Notes: generated by a model not told the origin, from the sequence alone. 64,000 nt of DNA from Mycobacterium sp. IS-1264 (GCF_001954195.1 NZ_MBES01000054.1:16853-80852); one strand, 5' to 3'. Shown: positions 46,248 to 55,199, numbered from the stretch's first letter. Program-made: numbers and translations.

Positions 46248-47386
46248 AGCGCGTGATCGTCGGCGCCGCGCGCCGCGGCCTGGTGTTGCTGATGGCCTTG
46301 GTGTTGAGTTCGTGCACCTGGCGTGGCATCGCCAACGTGCCGCTGCCGGTCGGCCGTGGCACCGGCGCGGGCCACATGAGGATCTACGTCCAGGTGCCCG
46401 ACACGCTGGCACTGAACACCAATAGCCGGGTGCGGGTCGCCGACGTCTGGGTCGGCACGGTGCGTGACATCAGGCTGAAGAACTGGATCGCGACGCTGAC
46501 GCTGGATATCGATCCCAGCGTGCAGCTTCCGGCAAACGCGACCGCGAAGATCGGCCAGACCAGCCTGCTGGGCACTCAGCACGTGGAGCTGGCCGCGCCG
46601 AAAAACCCGTCGCCGCAACCGTTGAAGGCTGGCGACACCATCGGCCTGGCGAACTCTTCGGCATACCCCACCGTCGAACGGACGTTGGCCAGCATCGCGG
46701 TCATCCTCACGGGAGGCGGCATCACACACCTCGAGGTGATCCAAAACGAGATCCTCAATGCCCTTGACGGCCATGTCGATCAGGTTCGCGAATTCCTCGG
46801 GCGGTTGGACACATTCACCGCCGAACTGAATCGGCGAACCGGTGATCTGACCCGCGCAATCGATTCGACCAACGAACTCCTGGCCGCCATCGCGGACCAC
46901 AACGACACGCTGGATCGGGTGCTCACCGACATCCCACCGCTGATCCGCCACTTCGCCGACACCCGCGAATTGTTCGCCGACGCCGTCGAATCCCTGGGGC
47001 GGTTCAGCGACGCCGCCAACCGGGCGCTATCGGATTCGCGGCGCAACCTGCGCCAGAACCTGGATTCCTTGCAGCGGCCGCTCATTCAGCTCGAGCGGGC
47101 CTCGCCGCTAACGGTCGATGCGTTGCGGTTGGGCCTCACCGCGCCGTTCAACATCGACGGTGTCCCCAAGCTGATCCGCGGCGACTACATCAACATTTCG
47201 GCCGGCATCGACCTGACCTTGTCCGCCCTGGACAACGCATTGCTGAGCGGAACGGGACTGTCCGGCATGTTCCGAGCGCTCGAGCAGGCGTGGGGCCGCG
47301 ATCCGGCGACGATGATCCCGGACGTCCGCTATACGCCGAACCCGAACGACGCCCCGGGCGGACCTCTGGTGGAACGGGGCGAGTGA
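46244..47386 (+). CDS. mce2E: Mce2E lipoprotein (LprL-like)
   Basis: A 380-residue Mce lipoprotein. The signal VKRVIVGAARRGLVLLMALVLSSC ends at a lipobox Cys, the feature that sets Mce E subunits apart from the anchored A-D and F subunits. The MCE domain follows (MRIYVQVPDTLALNTNSRVRVADVWVGTVRDI), then a helical domain. The start is GTG 46244, overlapping mce2D. The upstream ATG in the same frame (46208) would bury the signal peptide. Confidence 0.94.
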   Translation: MKRVIVGAARRGLVLLMALVLSSCTWRGIANVPLPVGRGTGAGHMRIYVQVPDTLALNTNSRVRVADVWVGTVRDIRLKNWIATLTLDIDPSVQLPANATAKIGQTSLLGTQHVELAAPKNPSPQPLKAGDTIGLANSSAYPTVERTLASIAVILTGGGITHLEVIQNEILNALDGHVDQVREFLGRLDTFTAELNRRTGDLTRAIDSTNELLAAIADHNDTLDRVLTDIPPLIRHFADTRELFADAVESLGRFSDAANRALSDSRRNLRQNLDSLQRPLIQLERASPLTVDALRLGLTAPFNIDGVPKLIRGDYINISAGIDLTLSALDNALLSGTGLSGMFRALEQAWGRDPATMIPDVRYTPNPNDAPGGPLVERGE

Positions 47387-47389
47387 AAG

Positions 47390-48940
47390 ATGCTGACTCG
47401 CCTCATCAAAACCCAACTGGTGCTGTTGGTGGTGATGGCGGTCGCTGCGATCGTGGTGTTGGGCTGGTACTTCCTGCGGATACCCAGTCTCGTCGGCATC
47501 GGGCGATACACGCTCTATGCCGAATTGCCGCAGTCCGGTGGGCTTTATCGAACCGCGAACGTCACCTATCGGGGCATCACCATAGGGACGGTCACCGCCG
47601 TCGACCCGACCGCGCGCGGTGCGCGGGCAACGATGAGCATCGACAACGGCTACCAGATCCCGACCGACACGTGGGCCAATGTGCACTCCGTGTCCGCGGT
47701 CGGTGAGCAGTACCTCGACCTGGTGTCCACCCGCACCGGCGGTCCGTACCTCGAGAACAACCAGACGATCACCAGAAGCACGGTCCCCAGCCAGATCGGC
47801 CCGGCGCTCGATGCCGCCAACCGTGGGTTGGCCGTGCTGCCCAAGGACAAGGTGGCGTCACTGCTCTACGAGGCATCGCAGGCCCTGGGTGGGCTGGGGC
47901 CGTCGCTTCGGCGCCTGGTCGACGCCGCCGAGGGCATCAGCCACGACTTCAACGGCAGCATCGGCGATGTCGACGACATCGTCGACCATTCGGCGCCCAT
48001 CATCGACAGCCAGGTCAATTCGGGTGACGACATCGCGCGCTGGGCCGCCAACCTCAACACGCTGACCGCGCAAACCGCGCAGCAGGATCAAGCGATTCGT
48101 CGCATCCTGTCCAACGCCGCACCGACCGCCGAGCAGGTCAACGCCACGTTCGGCGATGTGCGGGAATCGCTACCGCAGACGCTGGCCAATCTCGAGGTCG
48201 TGATCGACATGCTCAAGCGCTATCACAACGGCGTCGAGCAGGCGTTGGTGTTCTTGCCACAGTCCGCAGCCGCCGCCCAGTCGGTTACCTCGGAATTTCC
48301 CGGTCAGGCGGCACTCGGCGTCGGCGCCCTGTCCCTCAACCAGCCACCGCCGTGCCTGACCGGCTTCCTGCCGGCATCGGAATGGCGGGCGCCGGCCGAT
48401 ACCAGCACCGCGCCGCTACCCAGTGGGACCTACTGCAAGATTCCGATGGACGCGCAGAACGTCGTCCGTGGGGCACGCAACTACCCGTGCGCCGACGTGC
48501 CGGGCAAGCGGGCCGCGTCCCCGCGGGAGTGCCGCAGCAGCGAGCCGTATGTGCCGCTGGGTACCAATCCGTGGTACGGAGACCCGAATCAGATCCTGAC
48601 GTGCCCCGCCCCGGCCGCGCGGTGTGACCAGCCGGTGAAACCCGGTCTGGTGATCCCCGCACCGTCGGTCAACAACGGTCTCAACCCGCTGCCCGCCGAT
48701 CGGCTGCCGGGCACGCCGCCCCCGGTCAGCGACCCGCTGCAGCGACCCGGATCGGGCACCGTCCGCTGCAACGGGCAGCAGCCCAATCCGTGCGTCTACA
48801 CCCCGGATTCGCTTTCCGCTGCAATCTATGACGTGCAGAGCGGCAAAGTCGTGGGGCCTGACGGCGTGGTCTATTCCGTTGAGAACTCGACCAACATCGG
48901 CGACGAGGGGTGGAAGAAGATGCTGACGCCGGCCCGCTGA
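47390..48940 (+). CDS. mce2F: Mce2F protein
   Basis: A 516-residue Mce protein, last of the operon. It has an N-terminal anchor (LVLLVVMAVAAIVVLGWYFL), MCE domain (YTLYAELPQSGGLYRTANVTYRGITIGTVTAVDP), helical domain to about 320 and a Cys-rich C-terminal region (PPCLTGFLPASEWRAPADT, YPCADVPGKR, CNGQQPNPC). It begins 3 bases after the mce2E stop with AAAG nearby. The convergent VTT gene ends 12 bases downstream. Confidence 0.94.
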   Translation: MLTRLIKTQLVLLVVMAVAAIVVLGWYFLRIPSLVGIGRYTLYAELPQSGGLYRTANVTYRGITIGTVTAVDPTARGARATMSIDNGYQIPTDTWANVHSVSAVGEQYLDLVSTRTGGPYLENNQTITRSTVPSQIGPALDAANRGLAVLPKDKVASLLYEASQALGGLGPSLRRLVDAAEGISHDFNGSIGDVDDIVDHSAPIIDSQVNSGDDIARWAANLNTLTAQTAQQDQAIRRILSNAAPTAEQVNATFGDVRESLPQTLANLEVVIDMLKRYHNGVEQALVFLPQSAAAAQSVTSEFPGQAALGVGALSLNQPPPCLTGFLPASEWRAPADTSTAPLPSGTYCKIPMDAQNVVRGARNYPCADVPGKRAASPRECRSSEPYVPLGTNPWYGDPNQILTCPAPAARCDQPVKPGLVIPAPSVNNGLNPLPADRLPGTPPPVSDPLQRPGSGTVRCNGQQPNPCVYTPDSLSAAIYDVQSGKVVGPDGVVYSVENSTNIGDEGWKKMLTPAR

Positions 48941-48952
48941 AGCGGCGTTTCG

Positions 48953-49696
48953 TCAGCGCGCCTCGGCATCCGGATCCGCTGTGCCGCCGGTTTTTTCGTG
49001 GCAGGCGTGGTGACGCCAACTCCGGTACCCGCGTCGCGCGGCGAACGCACCGACGACGGCCGACACGCACCACACCGCTATCGCCGCGTAGGCCAAAGCG
49101 GGCGACCGAGTGCCGATCGATGCGCCCAGCGCGGTATAGGCGAAAGCGCGCGGCAACGAACCGATGAAAGAACCGACGGCCATCTGCCACAACGGAACTC
49201 CGAATGCCCCGAACGCGTAGGAGGCGAGCGCATCCGATATGCCCGGGACAAAGCGCTGACCCACCACCGCCCACAGCCCGCCGTGTTCGATCAGCGCGTC
49301 GATGCGGTCCGCGCGTGCCGCGCCCAGCAGTGCCCGAGCGCTGTTGCGGCCGGCCCGACGGCCCAGGCGGCTGGCGACGATCGCGGTGCCCACCGCCGCG
49401 CCCAGCGTGACGAAGACGCCCACAATGGGGCCGAACAACAGCCCGCTGCCCGCCGCCAGAATCGAGCCCGGCACGAACATCGCGCCCAGCACGGCCGACG
49501 CCACGACGTAGGTGAGCGGGGCCGCCGGGCCCGTCGCCGACACCACGCGGCGCAGGTCCTCGATGTCGACAATTCGCTTGACGGCCAAGAGATAGAACAT
49601 CGCGGCCAAGAACGCGGCGAACACGGCGAGCCGCACGATGTGGCTGCGTCGGGACGTGGGTTGGGTCGCCGGTGCGGGACCGTCGTCGTCGGGCAT
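48953..49696 (-). CDS. VTT-domain (TVP38/DedA-like) membrane protein, Rv0625c-like
   Basis: A 247-residue membrane protein with about five hydrophobic segments. The VTT signature is VLGAMFVPGSILAAGSGLLFGPIVGVFVTLGAAVGTAIVASRLGRRAGR, followed by GGLWAVVGQRFVPGISDALASYAFGAFGVPLWQMAVGSFIGSLPRAFAYTALG. Family members are linked to lipid scrambling or small-solute transport, so the function is open. In M. tuberculosis about 30 genes separate it from mce2F. Here they adjoin. Confidence 0.87.
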   Translation of the reverse strand: MPDDDGPAPATQPTSRRSHIVRLAVFAAFLAAMFYLLAVKRIVDIEDLRRVVSATGPAAPLTYVVASAVLGAMFVPGSILAAGSGLLFGPIVGVFVTLGAAVGTAIVASRLGRRAGRNSARALLGAARADRIDALIEHGGLWAVVGQRFVPGISDALASYAFGAFGVPLWQMAVGSFIGSLPRAFAYTALGASIGTRSPALAYAAIAVWCVSAVVGAFAARRGYRSWRHHACHEKTGGTADPDAEAR

Positions 49697-49749
49697 CGGG
49701 CGTCATTCTTCCGCAATCGTCTTACTATGCGACATGGGAGGCCCTCACC

Positions 49750-50868
49750 ATGACCGAACGCCCCGAGTCGCCGCGGCGCAAGCGGATCGTGGTCTGCCTT
49801 GACGGCACCGCCAACCAAATCGGGGCCGGCAACCTAACCAATGTCGCCAAGCTCTTCGAGTTGCTGGCAAAGGACGATCCAACCAGTCAACTGACCTACT
49901 ACGACCCCGGCGTGGGCACACTGGCCCCCGCCGCCGCGCACTCGGGGCTGCGTCGCACCGCGTCGCTGCTATTCGAGCAGGCATTCGGTGCGGGCCTGAA
50001 AGACAATGTGGCACAGGCATACCGGTATCTGATGGAACACTGGCGGCCCGGCGATGCGATCTACATATTCGGGTTCAGCCGCGGCGCGTATACCGCCCGC
50101 GCGCTGGCCGGGATGCTGCTGCGGCCGGGGCTGATGCGGCCCGGTTCGGAGAATCTGCTGCCGTACGCGATCGAAAAGTACGCTATCAACCGGGATTTCA
50201 CCAAGAACGAGTACGACCTCTGGGGCGAGTTTGCCCGCGCATTCTGCTGGCGCACCGAGGGCGAGCCACTGTTTTCGACTGTGCGCCAGAACAACCCGAA
50301 TCAGGTGTGGCACTACGCGGTGCCGGTGGCATACCTGGGACTATGGGACACGGTCAAGGCGGCGGGCTTCCTGCGGTTCGGCGCCCTGCGCTGGCCGTAT
50401 ACGCGCACGCTGCCCAACGTGGCGCGCATCCGCCACGCCGTCTCGATTGACGAACGCCGCCGTCCTTACCGCGAATACCTCGTCGAACGGCACCCGCTGG
50501 GCCTTGAGGAGCGGTGGTTCGCCGGCGTGCACGCCGACGTGGGGGGCACGTTCATGCCCGACCACCGGCTCGCCACGATCGCGCTGAAGTGGATCGTCGA
50601 CGGCGTGGCCCACGAGCTGGCGATCGACGCGGACGACTACCGCCAGCGGTGCGCTGTGACCGAGGACTTCGCGACCGCGACGATCCACGACAACGGCAAA
50701 CTGTGGTACCTGGTGGGGCGGCGGCGTCGGCCGATCCCTCCCGACGCTCTGCTGCACCCCAGCGTGCTGGTGCGACGCCGTGCAGACCCGGGATACTTGC
50801 CGAAGCTGAGCGCCGCGCAGGTACAGGCCAGCGCGGCCCAGCCGGATTGGACGACTCCAGCGTTGTAG
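49750..50868 (+). CDS. DUF2235 alpha/beta hydrolase (Tle1-like lipase fold)
   Basis: A 372-residue protein. The N-terminus RIVVCLDGTANQIGAGNLTNVAKLFELL and the nucleophile elbow YIFGFSRGAYTARALAGML (Ser110) define DUF2235, the family that includes T6SS phospholipase effectors and many uncharacterised hydrolases. YLGLWDTVKAAGF and ERWFAGVHADVGG carry the likely Asp and His. ATG 49750 follows GGAGG. No signal peptide is visible, so it acts in the cytoplasm unless exported otherwise. Substrate unknown, lipid ester plausible. Confidence 0.87.
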   Translation: MTERPESPRRKRIVVCLDGTANQIGAGNLTNVAKLFELLAKDDPTSQLTYYDPGVGTLAPAAAHSGLRRTASLLFEQAFGAGLKDNVAQAYRYLMEHWRPGDAIYIFGFSRGAYTARALAGMLLRPGLMRPGSENLLPYAIEKYAINRDFTKNEYDLWGEFARAFCWRTEGEPLFSTVRQNNPNQVWHYAVPVAYLGLWDTVKAAGFLRFGALRWPYTRTLPNVARIRHAVSIDERRRPYREYLVERHPLGLEERWFAGVHADVGGTFMPDHRLATIALKWIVDGVAHELAIDADDYRQRCAVTEDFATATIHDNGKLWYLVGRRRRPIPPDALLHPSVLVRRRADPGYLPKLSAAQVQASAAQPDWTTPAL

Positions 50869-50881
50869 AGGAGCAACTGTC

Positions 50882-51442
50882 ATGGCACTTGATTCGCTAC
50901 CCGAACTCGACCAGTACAAAGCCGCGCCGTTCCCACCCGGCTATCCCGACCACACCCGCACCTTCTACAGCCCCGTCGACCGAGTGCACGAGGCGCTCAA
51001 GGCGTTGCTGACTTCCGCCAACAAGAGCCTCGTCGTGGCGATGTACGGCTACGACGACCCGGAGCTCAATTCGGTCCTCAAGTCCAAGCTGCAGGACGAA
51101 AAGATCTATGTGCAGCTGAGTCTCGACTCCACCCAAGCCAAAGGGGTCGCCGAGCGCGGTCTACTGGCAGAGTGGCTGAATGACAAGACCGGCAATAGCA
51201 TTGCGATCGGCCACAGCGAGAAGTCGGCGATCATGCATTTGAAGATGGTGATCATCGACGGGGTCGACGTCGTCACGGGCTCCACGAATTGGTCCCAGGG
51301 CGGAGAGACCAGGCAGGACAACCAGCTCACCGTCATCCGCGACCCACTGGTCTGCGCGGAGGCCCGCTCGCGGATCGACATCATCCACGACGACATGCTC
51401 AAGCAGATGGCCGCCAAGGCACAATCCGGAACCACGCACTAG
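50882..51442 (+). CDS. Single-HKD phospholipase D-like protein
   Basis: A 186-residue PLD-superfamily protein with one HxKx4D set: His119, Lys121, Asp126 in IMHLKMVIIDGVDVVTGSTNW, with the conserved GSxN after it. Small one-HKD proteins dimerise to form the active site. They include the Nuc endonuclease and lipid phosphodiesterases. No signal peptide is seen. It starts 13 bases after the DUF2235 stop, with GAGGAGCAACTGTC between, so they are probably one transcript. Confidence 0.87.
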   Translation: MALDSLPELDQYKAAPFPPGYPDHTRTFYSPVDRVHEALKALLTSANKSLVVAMYGYDDPELNSVLKSKLQDEKIYVQLSLDSTQAKGVAERGLLAEWLNDKTGNSIAIGHSEKSAIMHLKMVIIDGVDVVTGSTNWSQGGETRQDNQLTVIRDPLVCAEARSRIDIIHDDMLKQMAAKAQSGTTH

Positions 51443-51452
51443 AGGGGACGAG

Positions 51453-51968
51453 ATGGAAACGTGGGACGCGATCCGCGCCCGGCGCAACGTACGGCAATAC
51501 ACGGCGGAACCGGTGCCGGAGGCCGACCTGAACCGGATCGCCGAGGCCGGATGGCGGGCGCCGTCGGCGAAAAACCGTCAGCCGTGGGACTTCGTGATCG
51601 TCACCGACCCGACTCAACTCAAGGAGCTATCCACGGTCTGGATGGGTGCCGGTCACATCGCCGCGGCCGCGGCCGCGATCGTCATCGTGGTGCCGGTGCC
51701 GCCGGACGAGCGCCGGCTGGTGACGGACAACTACGACGTCGGCCAGGCAACGATGGCGATGATGATCGCGGCCACCGACCTGGGGATCGGCACCGGCCAT
51801 TCATCGGTGGGGGATCAGGAGAAGGCGCGCGCCATCCTGGGCGTCCCCGACGACCGCGTGGTGGCCTTCATGCTCGGCATCGGCTATCCCGCCGACCGGC
51901 CCCTGGCCCCGATCCGCAAACCGAATCGGCGCCCGTTCGACGAGGTCGTCCACCGTGGCCGCTGGTGA
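51453..51968 (+). CDS. Nitroreductase-family protein
   Basis: A 171-residue FMN nitroreductase-fold protein: METWDAIRARRNVRQYTAEPVPEADLNRIAEAGWRAPSAKNRQPWDFVIV holds the FMN-phosphate Arg residues and the APSAKNRQPW loop, and GIGTGHSSVGDQEKARAILGVPDDRVVAFMLGIGYP completes it. Likely NAD(P)H-dependent reduction of a nitro or quinone substrate. ATG 51453 follows GAGGGGACGAG. It overlaps the next methyltransferase by 14 bases. Confidence 0.9.
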   Translation: METWDAIRARRNVRQYTAEPVPEADLNRIAEAGWRAPSAKNRQPWDFVIVTDPTQLKELSTVWMGAGHIAAAAAAIVIVVPVPPDERRLVTDNYDVGQATMAMMIAATDLGIGTGHSSVGDQEKARAILGVPDDRVVAFMLGIGYPADRPLAPIRKPNRRPFDEVVHRGRW

Positions 51969-52728
51969 ATCGGTGACCACCGGAACCCGGAAGGGCGAAT
52001 ACGGATACGACGGCTCTTTCCACACCCTGTCCGCCGGAACGCAATTGGCCGGCGTCGCAGCCACTTCCGCTGGCCTGCTCGCGGGGGCCGGCTTCGCGCT
52101 GGCCCGCGGTAACCGATTGGCGGCGTCGCTCGCGGCAGCGTCGGCGGTCGAGATTCTCGCGACGGCCGCCTCCTACATCTACGCAACGAGATGGGGCAAG
52201 TTTCGCGCCTGGGACGACATTTTGGACAACCTACGACTGCGCGGCGACGAAACGTTGCTCGACCTCGGGTGTGGGCGGGGCGCCGTGCTGCTGGCCGCGG
52301 CCAAGCGGTTGCCGCAGGGCCGCGCGGTGGGCGTCGACCTGTGGCGGGCCGATCAGACCGAAAACTCCCAGGAGGCAACGTTATCCAACGCGGCCCTGGA
52401 AAGCGTCGCCGAGCGCGTCGAGGTGTACACCGCCGACATGACGGCCCTGCCGTTGGGCGACGAGAGCGTGGACGTGATCGTGAGCAGCCTGGCCATCCAC
52501 AACATTCCGAAACGCGCCGGCCGGCGGAAGGCCTTGGACGAAGCGGTTCGGGTGTTGCGGCCGGGTGGCCGCCTGGCCATCGCCGACCTATGGGAGACCC
52601 GTCAGCACGCCGCGCGGCTGCGCGAGCTGGGCTGGCTCGACGTGCGGCGCCGCAACCTGGGATGGCGCATGTGGTACGGCGGGCCGTGGTTCGCCACCCG
52701 CTTGGTCACCGCGACGAAACCCGGCTAG
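51955..52728 (+). CDS. Class I SAM methyltransferase with N-terminal membrane segments
   Basis: A 257-residue protein. Two hydrophobic stretches (about 28-75) precede a methyltransferase domain with motif I LLDLGCGRGAVLLAAAKRLP (about 100-119), acidic loop VGVDLW, VDVIVSSLAIHNIP and RVLRPGGRLAIADLWETRQH. The membrane segments suggest a lipid or quinone substrate. GTG 51955 and GTG 51973 are both possible starts. Overlap with the nitroreductase argues for co-expression. Confidence 0.82.
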   Translation: MAAGESVTTGTRKGEYGYDGSFHTLSAGTQLAGVAATSAGLLAGAGFALARGNRLAASLAAASAVEILATAASYIYATRWGKFRAWDDILDNLRLRGDETLLDLGCGRGAVLLAAAKRLPQGRAVGVDLWRADQTENSQEATLSNAALESVAERVEVYTADMTALPLGDESVDVIVSSLAIHNIPKRAGRRKALDEAVRVLRPGGRLAIADLWETRQHAARLRELGWLDVRRRNLGWRMWYGGPWFATRLVTATKPG

Positions 52729-52751
52729 GTCAGGCGTGCATGCTGGGACGC

Positions 52752-53207
52752 ATGACGAGAAACGAAGTCACCGAGCAGATCGTCGTTGCCCGCCTCGCGC
52801 GCGGCCTGACGTGGCAGGAGCTGGCGGATGCTATCGGCCGGCCGGTCGTGTGGACCACCTCAGCACTGCTCGGTCAGCACCCCATCCCCGTCGAACTCGG
52901 CAAGGTCTTGGTCGAGATGCTGGGTCTTGACGAGTCGGCGGTAGCCGTGCTGGCCGCCCCGCCCATGCGTGGCGGACTGCCTACGACGGTGCCGACCGAC
53001 CCCACCATCTATCGTTTCTACGAAGCGCTTCAGGTGTACGGAGGCGCCATCAAAGAATTGATTCACGAGCGGTTCGGCGACGGCATCATGAGCGCGATCA
53101 ACTTCAGCGTCGACCTGCAAAAGAAGCCGCACCCGTCGGGCGACCGCGTGGTGGTGACATTCGACGGGAAATTCCTTCCCTACGACTGGGTTTCGGCGGA
53201 GAACTAG
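52752..53207 (+). CDS. cynS: Cyanate hydratase (cyanase)
   Basis: A 151-residue cyanase converting cyanate and bicarbonate to ammonia and CO2. An N-terminal HTH-like dimer domain (TEQIVVARLARGLTWQELADAIGRPVVWTTSALLGQ) precedes the C-terminal catalytic domain with IYRFYEALQVYGGAIKELIHERFGDGIMSAINF, which contains the conserved Arg, Glu and Ser of the active site. ATG 52752 is preferred; ATG 52740 would add four residues. The stop abuts the patatin ATG. Carbonic anhydrase or a cyanate transporter is not adjacent. Confidence 0.93.
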   Translation: MTRNEVTEQIVVARLARGLTWQELADAIGRPVVWTTSALLGQHPIPVELGKVLVEMLGLDESAVAVLAAPPMRGGLPTTVPTDPTIYRFYEALQVYGGAIKELIHERFGDGIMSAINFSVDLQKKPHPSGDRVVVTFDGKFLPYDWVSAEN

Positions 53208-54221
53208 ATGGCGGTCAAGGCGGCACAGCCGAAATCGGTGGATCTGGTGCTTTCCGGTGGCGGCGTGAAGTTCATCGGTCTGGTGGGCGCCATCGTCGCG
53301 CTGATGGATGCCGGCTACTCGATCAAGCGGATCTCGGGTGTGTCGGCCGGCTCGGTGGTTGCCGCGATCTTGGCGGCCGGGTCTAAAGGCGGCCAGCTGA
53401 GCAGCGCGGACATGAAGGAACTCGCCTTCTCGGTACCGCTGAACCAGTGGCGTGATGCGGGGCCCGTCCCCTTCCTCGGTGCCGCGTGGGGACTGGTGCG
53501 GGACACGAGCATGTACCGCGGCGATGTTGCCTACGACTGGATTCGGAGCGAGCTGAAGAACCTTGGCGTCACCTCCTTCGGCGATCTGGTCCTCGACGAG
53601 GACCACCCGATCGAGGGATGGCAATACAAGCTGGTGGTCACTGTCGCCGACCTGACCGCGGCGCAATTGGTGCGGCTGCCCTGGGATTACCGGCGCCTTT
53701 ACGGCCTGGACCCCGACGAGCAGCCGGTCGCCGAGGCGGTGCGCGCTTCGATGGCGATCCCGTTCTTCTACCGCCCGGTCAAGCTGACGAGCGCGAGCGG
53801 CGAGACGTCGACCCTCGTCGACGGTGGTGTGCTCTCGAACTTCCCGATCGACACCTTCGACCGGCCCGACGGCAAACCGCCACGCTGGCCCACGTTCGGG
53901 ATCACGGTGCTGCCGAGGCTCAACGAGGGCATCCTCGCGGTGATGCCCGCGCTGAAACCCCTGCGCTTCTTCGAACAGACCGCGTTGTTGGAAAGCCTGC
54001 TCACCACGATGCTGGCCGGCCACGACCAGACCCACCTCAACCGGCCGTGGGTCGCCGCCCGCGCGATCCCGGTCGAGTCGACCAATGTGGGGGTGCTCGA
54101 CTTCGATGTCGCGCCCGGGCGCCTCGAAGAGCTCTACGACAGGGGTTACGAGGCGGCGCAAGAGTTTCTGGCGACGTGGGACTGGACCGCGTATCTCAAG
54201 CGCTTCCGCTGGGCCGGTTGA
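53208..54221 (+). CDS. Patatin-like phospholipase
   Basis: A 337-residue patatin-family acyl hydrolase with a Ser-Asp dyad: oxyanion loop SGGGVKFIG (16-24), nucleophile Ser46 in GVSAGSV, and Asp205 in VDGGVLSNFP. No signal peptide or membrane segment is seen. It would cleave acyl chains from phospholipids. ATG 53208 directly follows the cyanase stop. It ends the same-strand run that begins at 49750. Confidence 0.9.
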   Translation: MAVKAAQPKSVDLVLSGGGVKFIGLVGAIVALMDAGYSIKRISGVSAGSVVAAILAAGSKGGQLSSADMKELAFSVPLNQWRDAGPVPFLGAAWGLVRDTSMYRGDVAYDWIRSELKNLGVTSFGDLVLDEDHPIEGWQYKLVVTVADLTAAQLVRLPWDYRRLYGLDPDEQPVAEAVRASMAIPFFYRPVKLTSASGETSTLVDGGVLSNFPIDTFDRPDGKPPRWPTFGITVLPRLNEGILAVMPALKPLRFFEQTALLESLLTTMLAGHDQTHLNRPWVAARAIPVESTNVGVLDFDVAPGRLEELYDRGYEAAQEFLATWDWTAYLKRFRWAG

Positions 54222-54320
54222 CGGTCACCCTTTCGGGCCGAAACGCCTGCTCACGGGGTGAAGTGACGGCATCGCGCAAACGTGTCAGACTTCCGAATGG
54301 AGGAGGCGACATGAGGGGAG

Positions 54321-54340
54321 GCGGTTGCCCGGGCAACCGC
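54321..54340. promoter_or_regulatory. Perfect 20-bp palindrome between patatin and echA3
   Basis: GCGGTTGCCC followed directly by GGGCAACCGC, a perfect dyad with no loop, lies in the 203-base gap between two convergent genes (54222-54424). As RNA it would form a strong hairpin, so a bidirectional terminator is likely. The rest of this gap shows a short direct repeat, TACACGCCGAA twice at about 54412-54434, and no supported gene. Confidence 0.55.
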
Positions 54341-54424
54341 ATCGCCTTCTCCGCAAAACTGAATCATGTTGCATCGCGCCAACTTTCAGCTGGTCAACGC
54401 CTGCGGGGAGAGCTACACGCCGAA

Positions 54425-55120
54425 CTACACGCCGAATTCGGCTTCTATCCCGTCGATCCCGGCGCGGATGGCCGCCAGCGCGTCGGCGCGGGCGCGCAAC
54501 TTGGTCGCGGCGTGGGCGTGCTGGTGCAGGCCGGCGAATTCCTGCGCGGCTTCTTCGGCGCGGCTGAGCACCATCTCGGGCAGGACGATCTCGTCGACAA
54601 AGCCCGCCGCGAGGGCGGTCTCGCCGAAGAACGTCTTGGCCAGGCCGGTGGCTTGCTGGTACGCCGACCGCGTCAGCCGCAGCTTCATGATCTCCAGGGC
54701 GGCATACGGGATGATCATCCCGATCGCGACCTCGTTGGCCTGAATGTTGTACGCGTGCGCGGCCACTCGGTGGTCGCCGGACGACAACAGGAACGCGCCC
54801 ATCGCGATGGCGTGACCGGTGCAGGCCATTACCACCGGCTTCGGGTAGGACAACAGTCGATGCGCCAGCTCGAAGCCGCCCCTGAGCATGTCGATCGCCG
54901 GCTGGACCTCACCGGAGGTAAGAATCTTCAGGTCGAATCCGCCGCTGAACACCCTCTCGTTGCCGGCGATCACCACCGCGCCCACGTCGTCACTATCGGC
55001 CCGGTCGATGGCTTCGTTGAGGGCCTGCTGCATGGTCGGGCCCAGCGCGTTGACTTTGCCGTCGTCCATCCGGATGACCGCGATGGACTCGTTACGGCTG
55101 TAGGTGACCGGGCCGCTCAT
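54425..55120 (-). CDS. echA3: Enoyl-CoA hydratase EchA3
   Basis: A 231-residue crotonase-fold protein. The oxyanion-hole regions are NERVFSGGFDLKIL and CTGHAIAMGAFLLSSGDHRV, where the usual catalytic Glu positions are not obvious, as in several mycobacterial EchA proteins. It would hydrate or isomerise an enoyl-CoA in beta-oxidation. The length and the N-terminus MSGPVTYSRNESIAVIRMDDGKVNALG fit Rv0632c. Confidence 0.9.
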   Translation of the reverse strand: MSGPVTYSRNESIAVIRMDDGKVNALGPTMQQALNEAIDRADSDDVGAVVIAGNERVFSGGFDLKILTSGEVQPAIDMLRGGFELAHRLLSYPKPVVMACTGHAIAMGAFLLSSGDHRVAAHAYNIQANEVAIGMIIPYAALEIMKLRLTRSAYQQATGLAKTFFGETALAAGFVDEIVLPEMVLSRAEEAAQEFAGLHQHAHAATKLRARADALAAIRAGIDGIEAEFGV

Positions 55121-55199
55121 GGCTCACTCCTTCGGTACGGACGCGCAGTCGATTGAATCAGATCGACGTCAGGGTCCGATTGGCCGCCGCCGCCCGCCG

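Noticed and set aside
49750..54221. Calling the hydrolase run a CBASS-type defence system
   Set aside because: The patatin and PLD folds fit effectors, but there is no nucleotidyltransferase, sensor or ancillary gene, so the label is not supported.
54311..55156. Plus-strand frame with strong GGAGGAGG-ATG at 54311 running through echA3
   Set aside because: After the first 30 or so codons it is purely antisense to echA3 and has no domain. The start signal is noted as a curiosity only.
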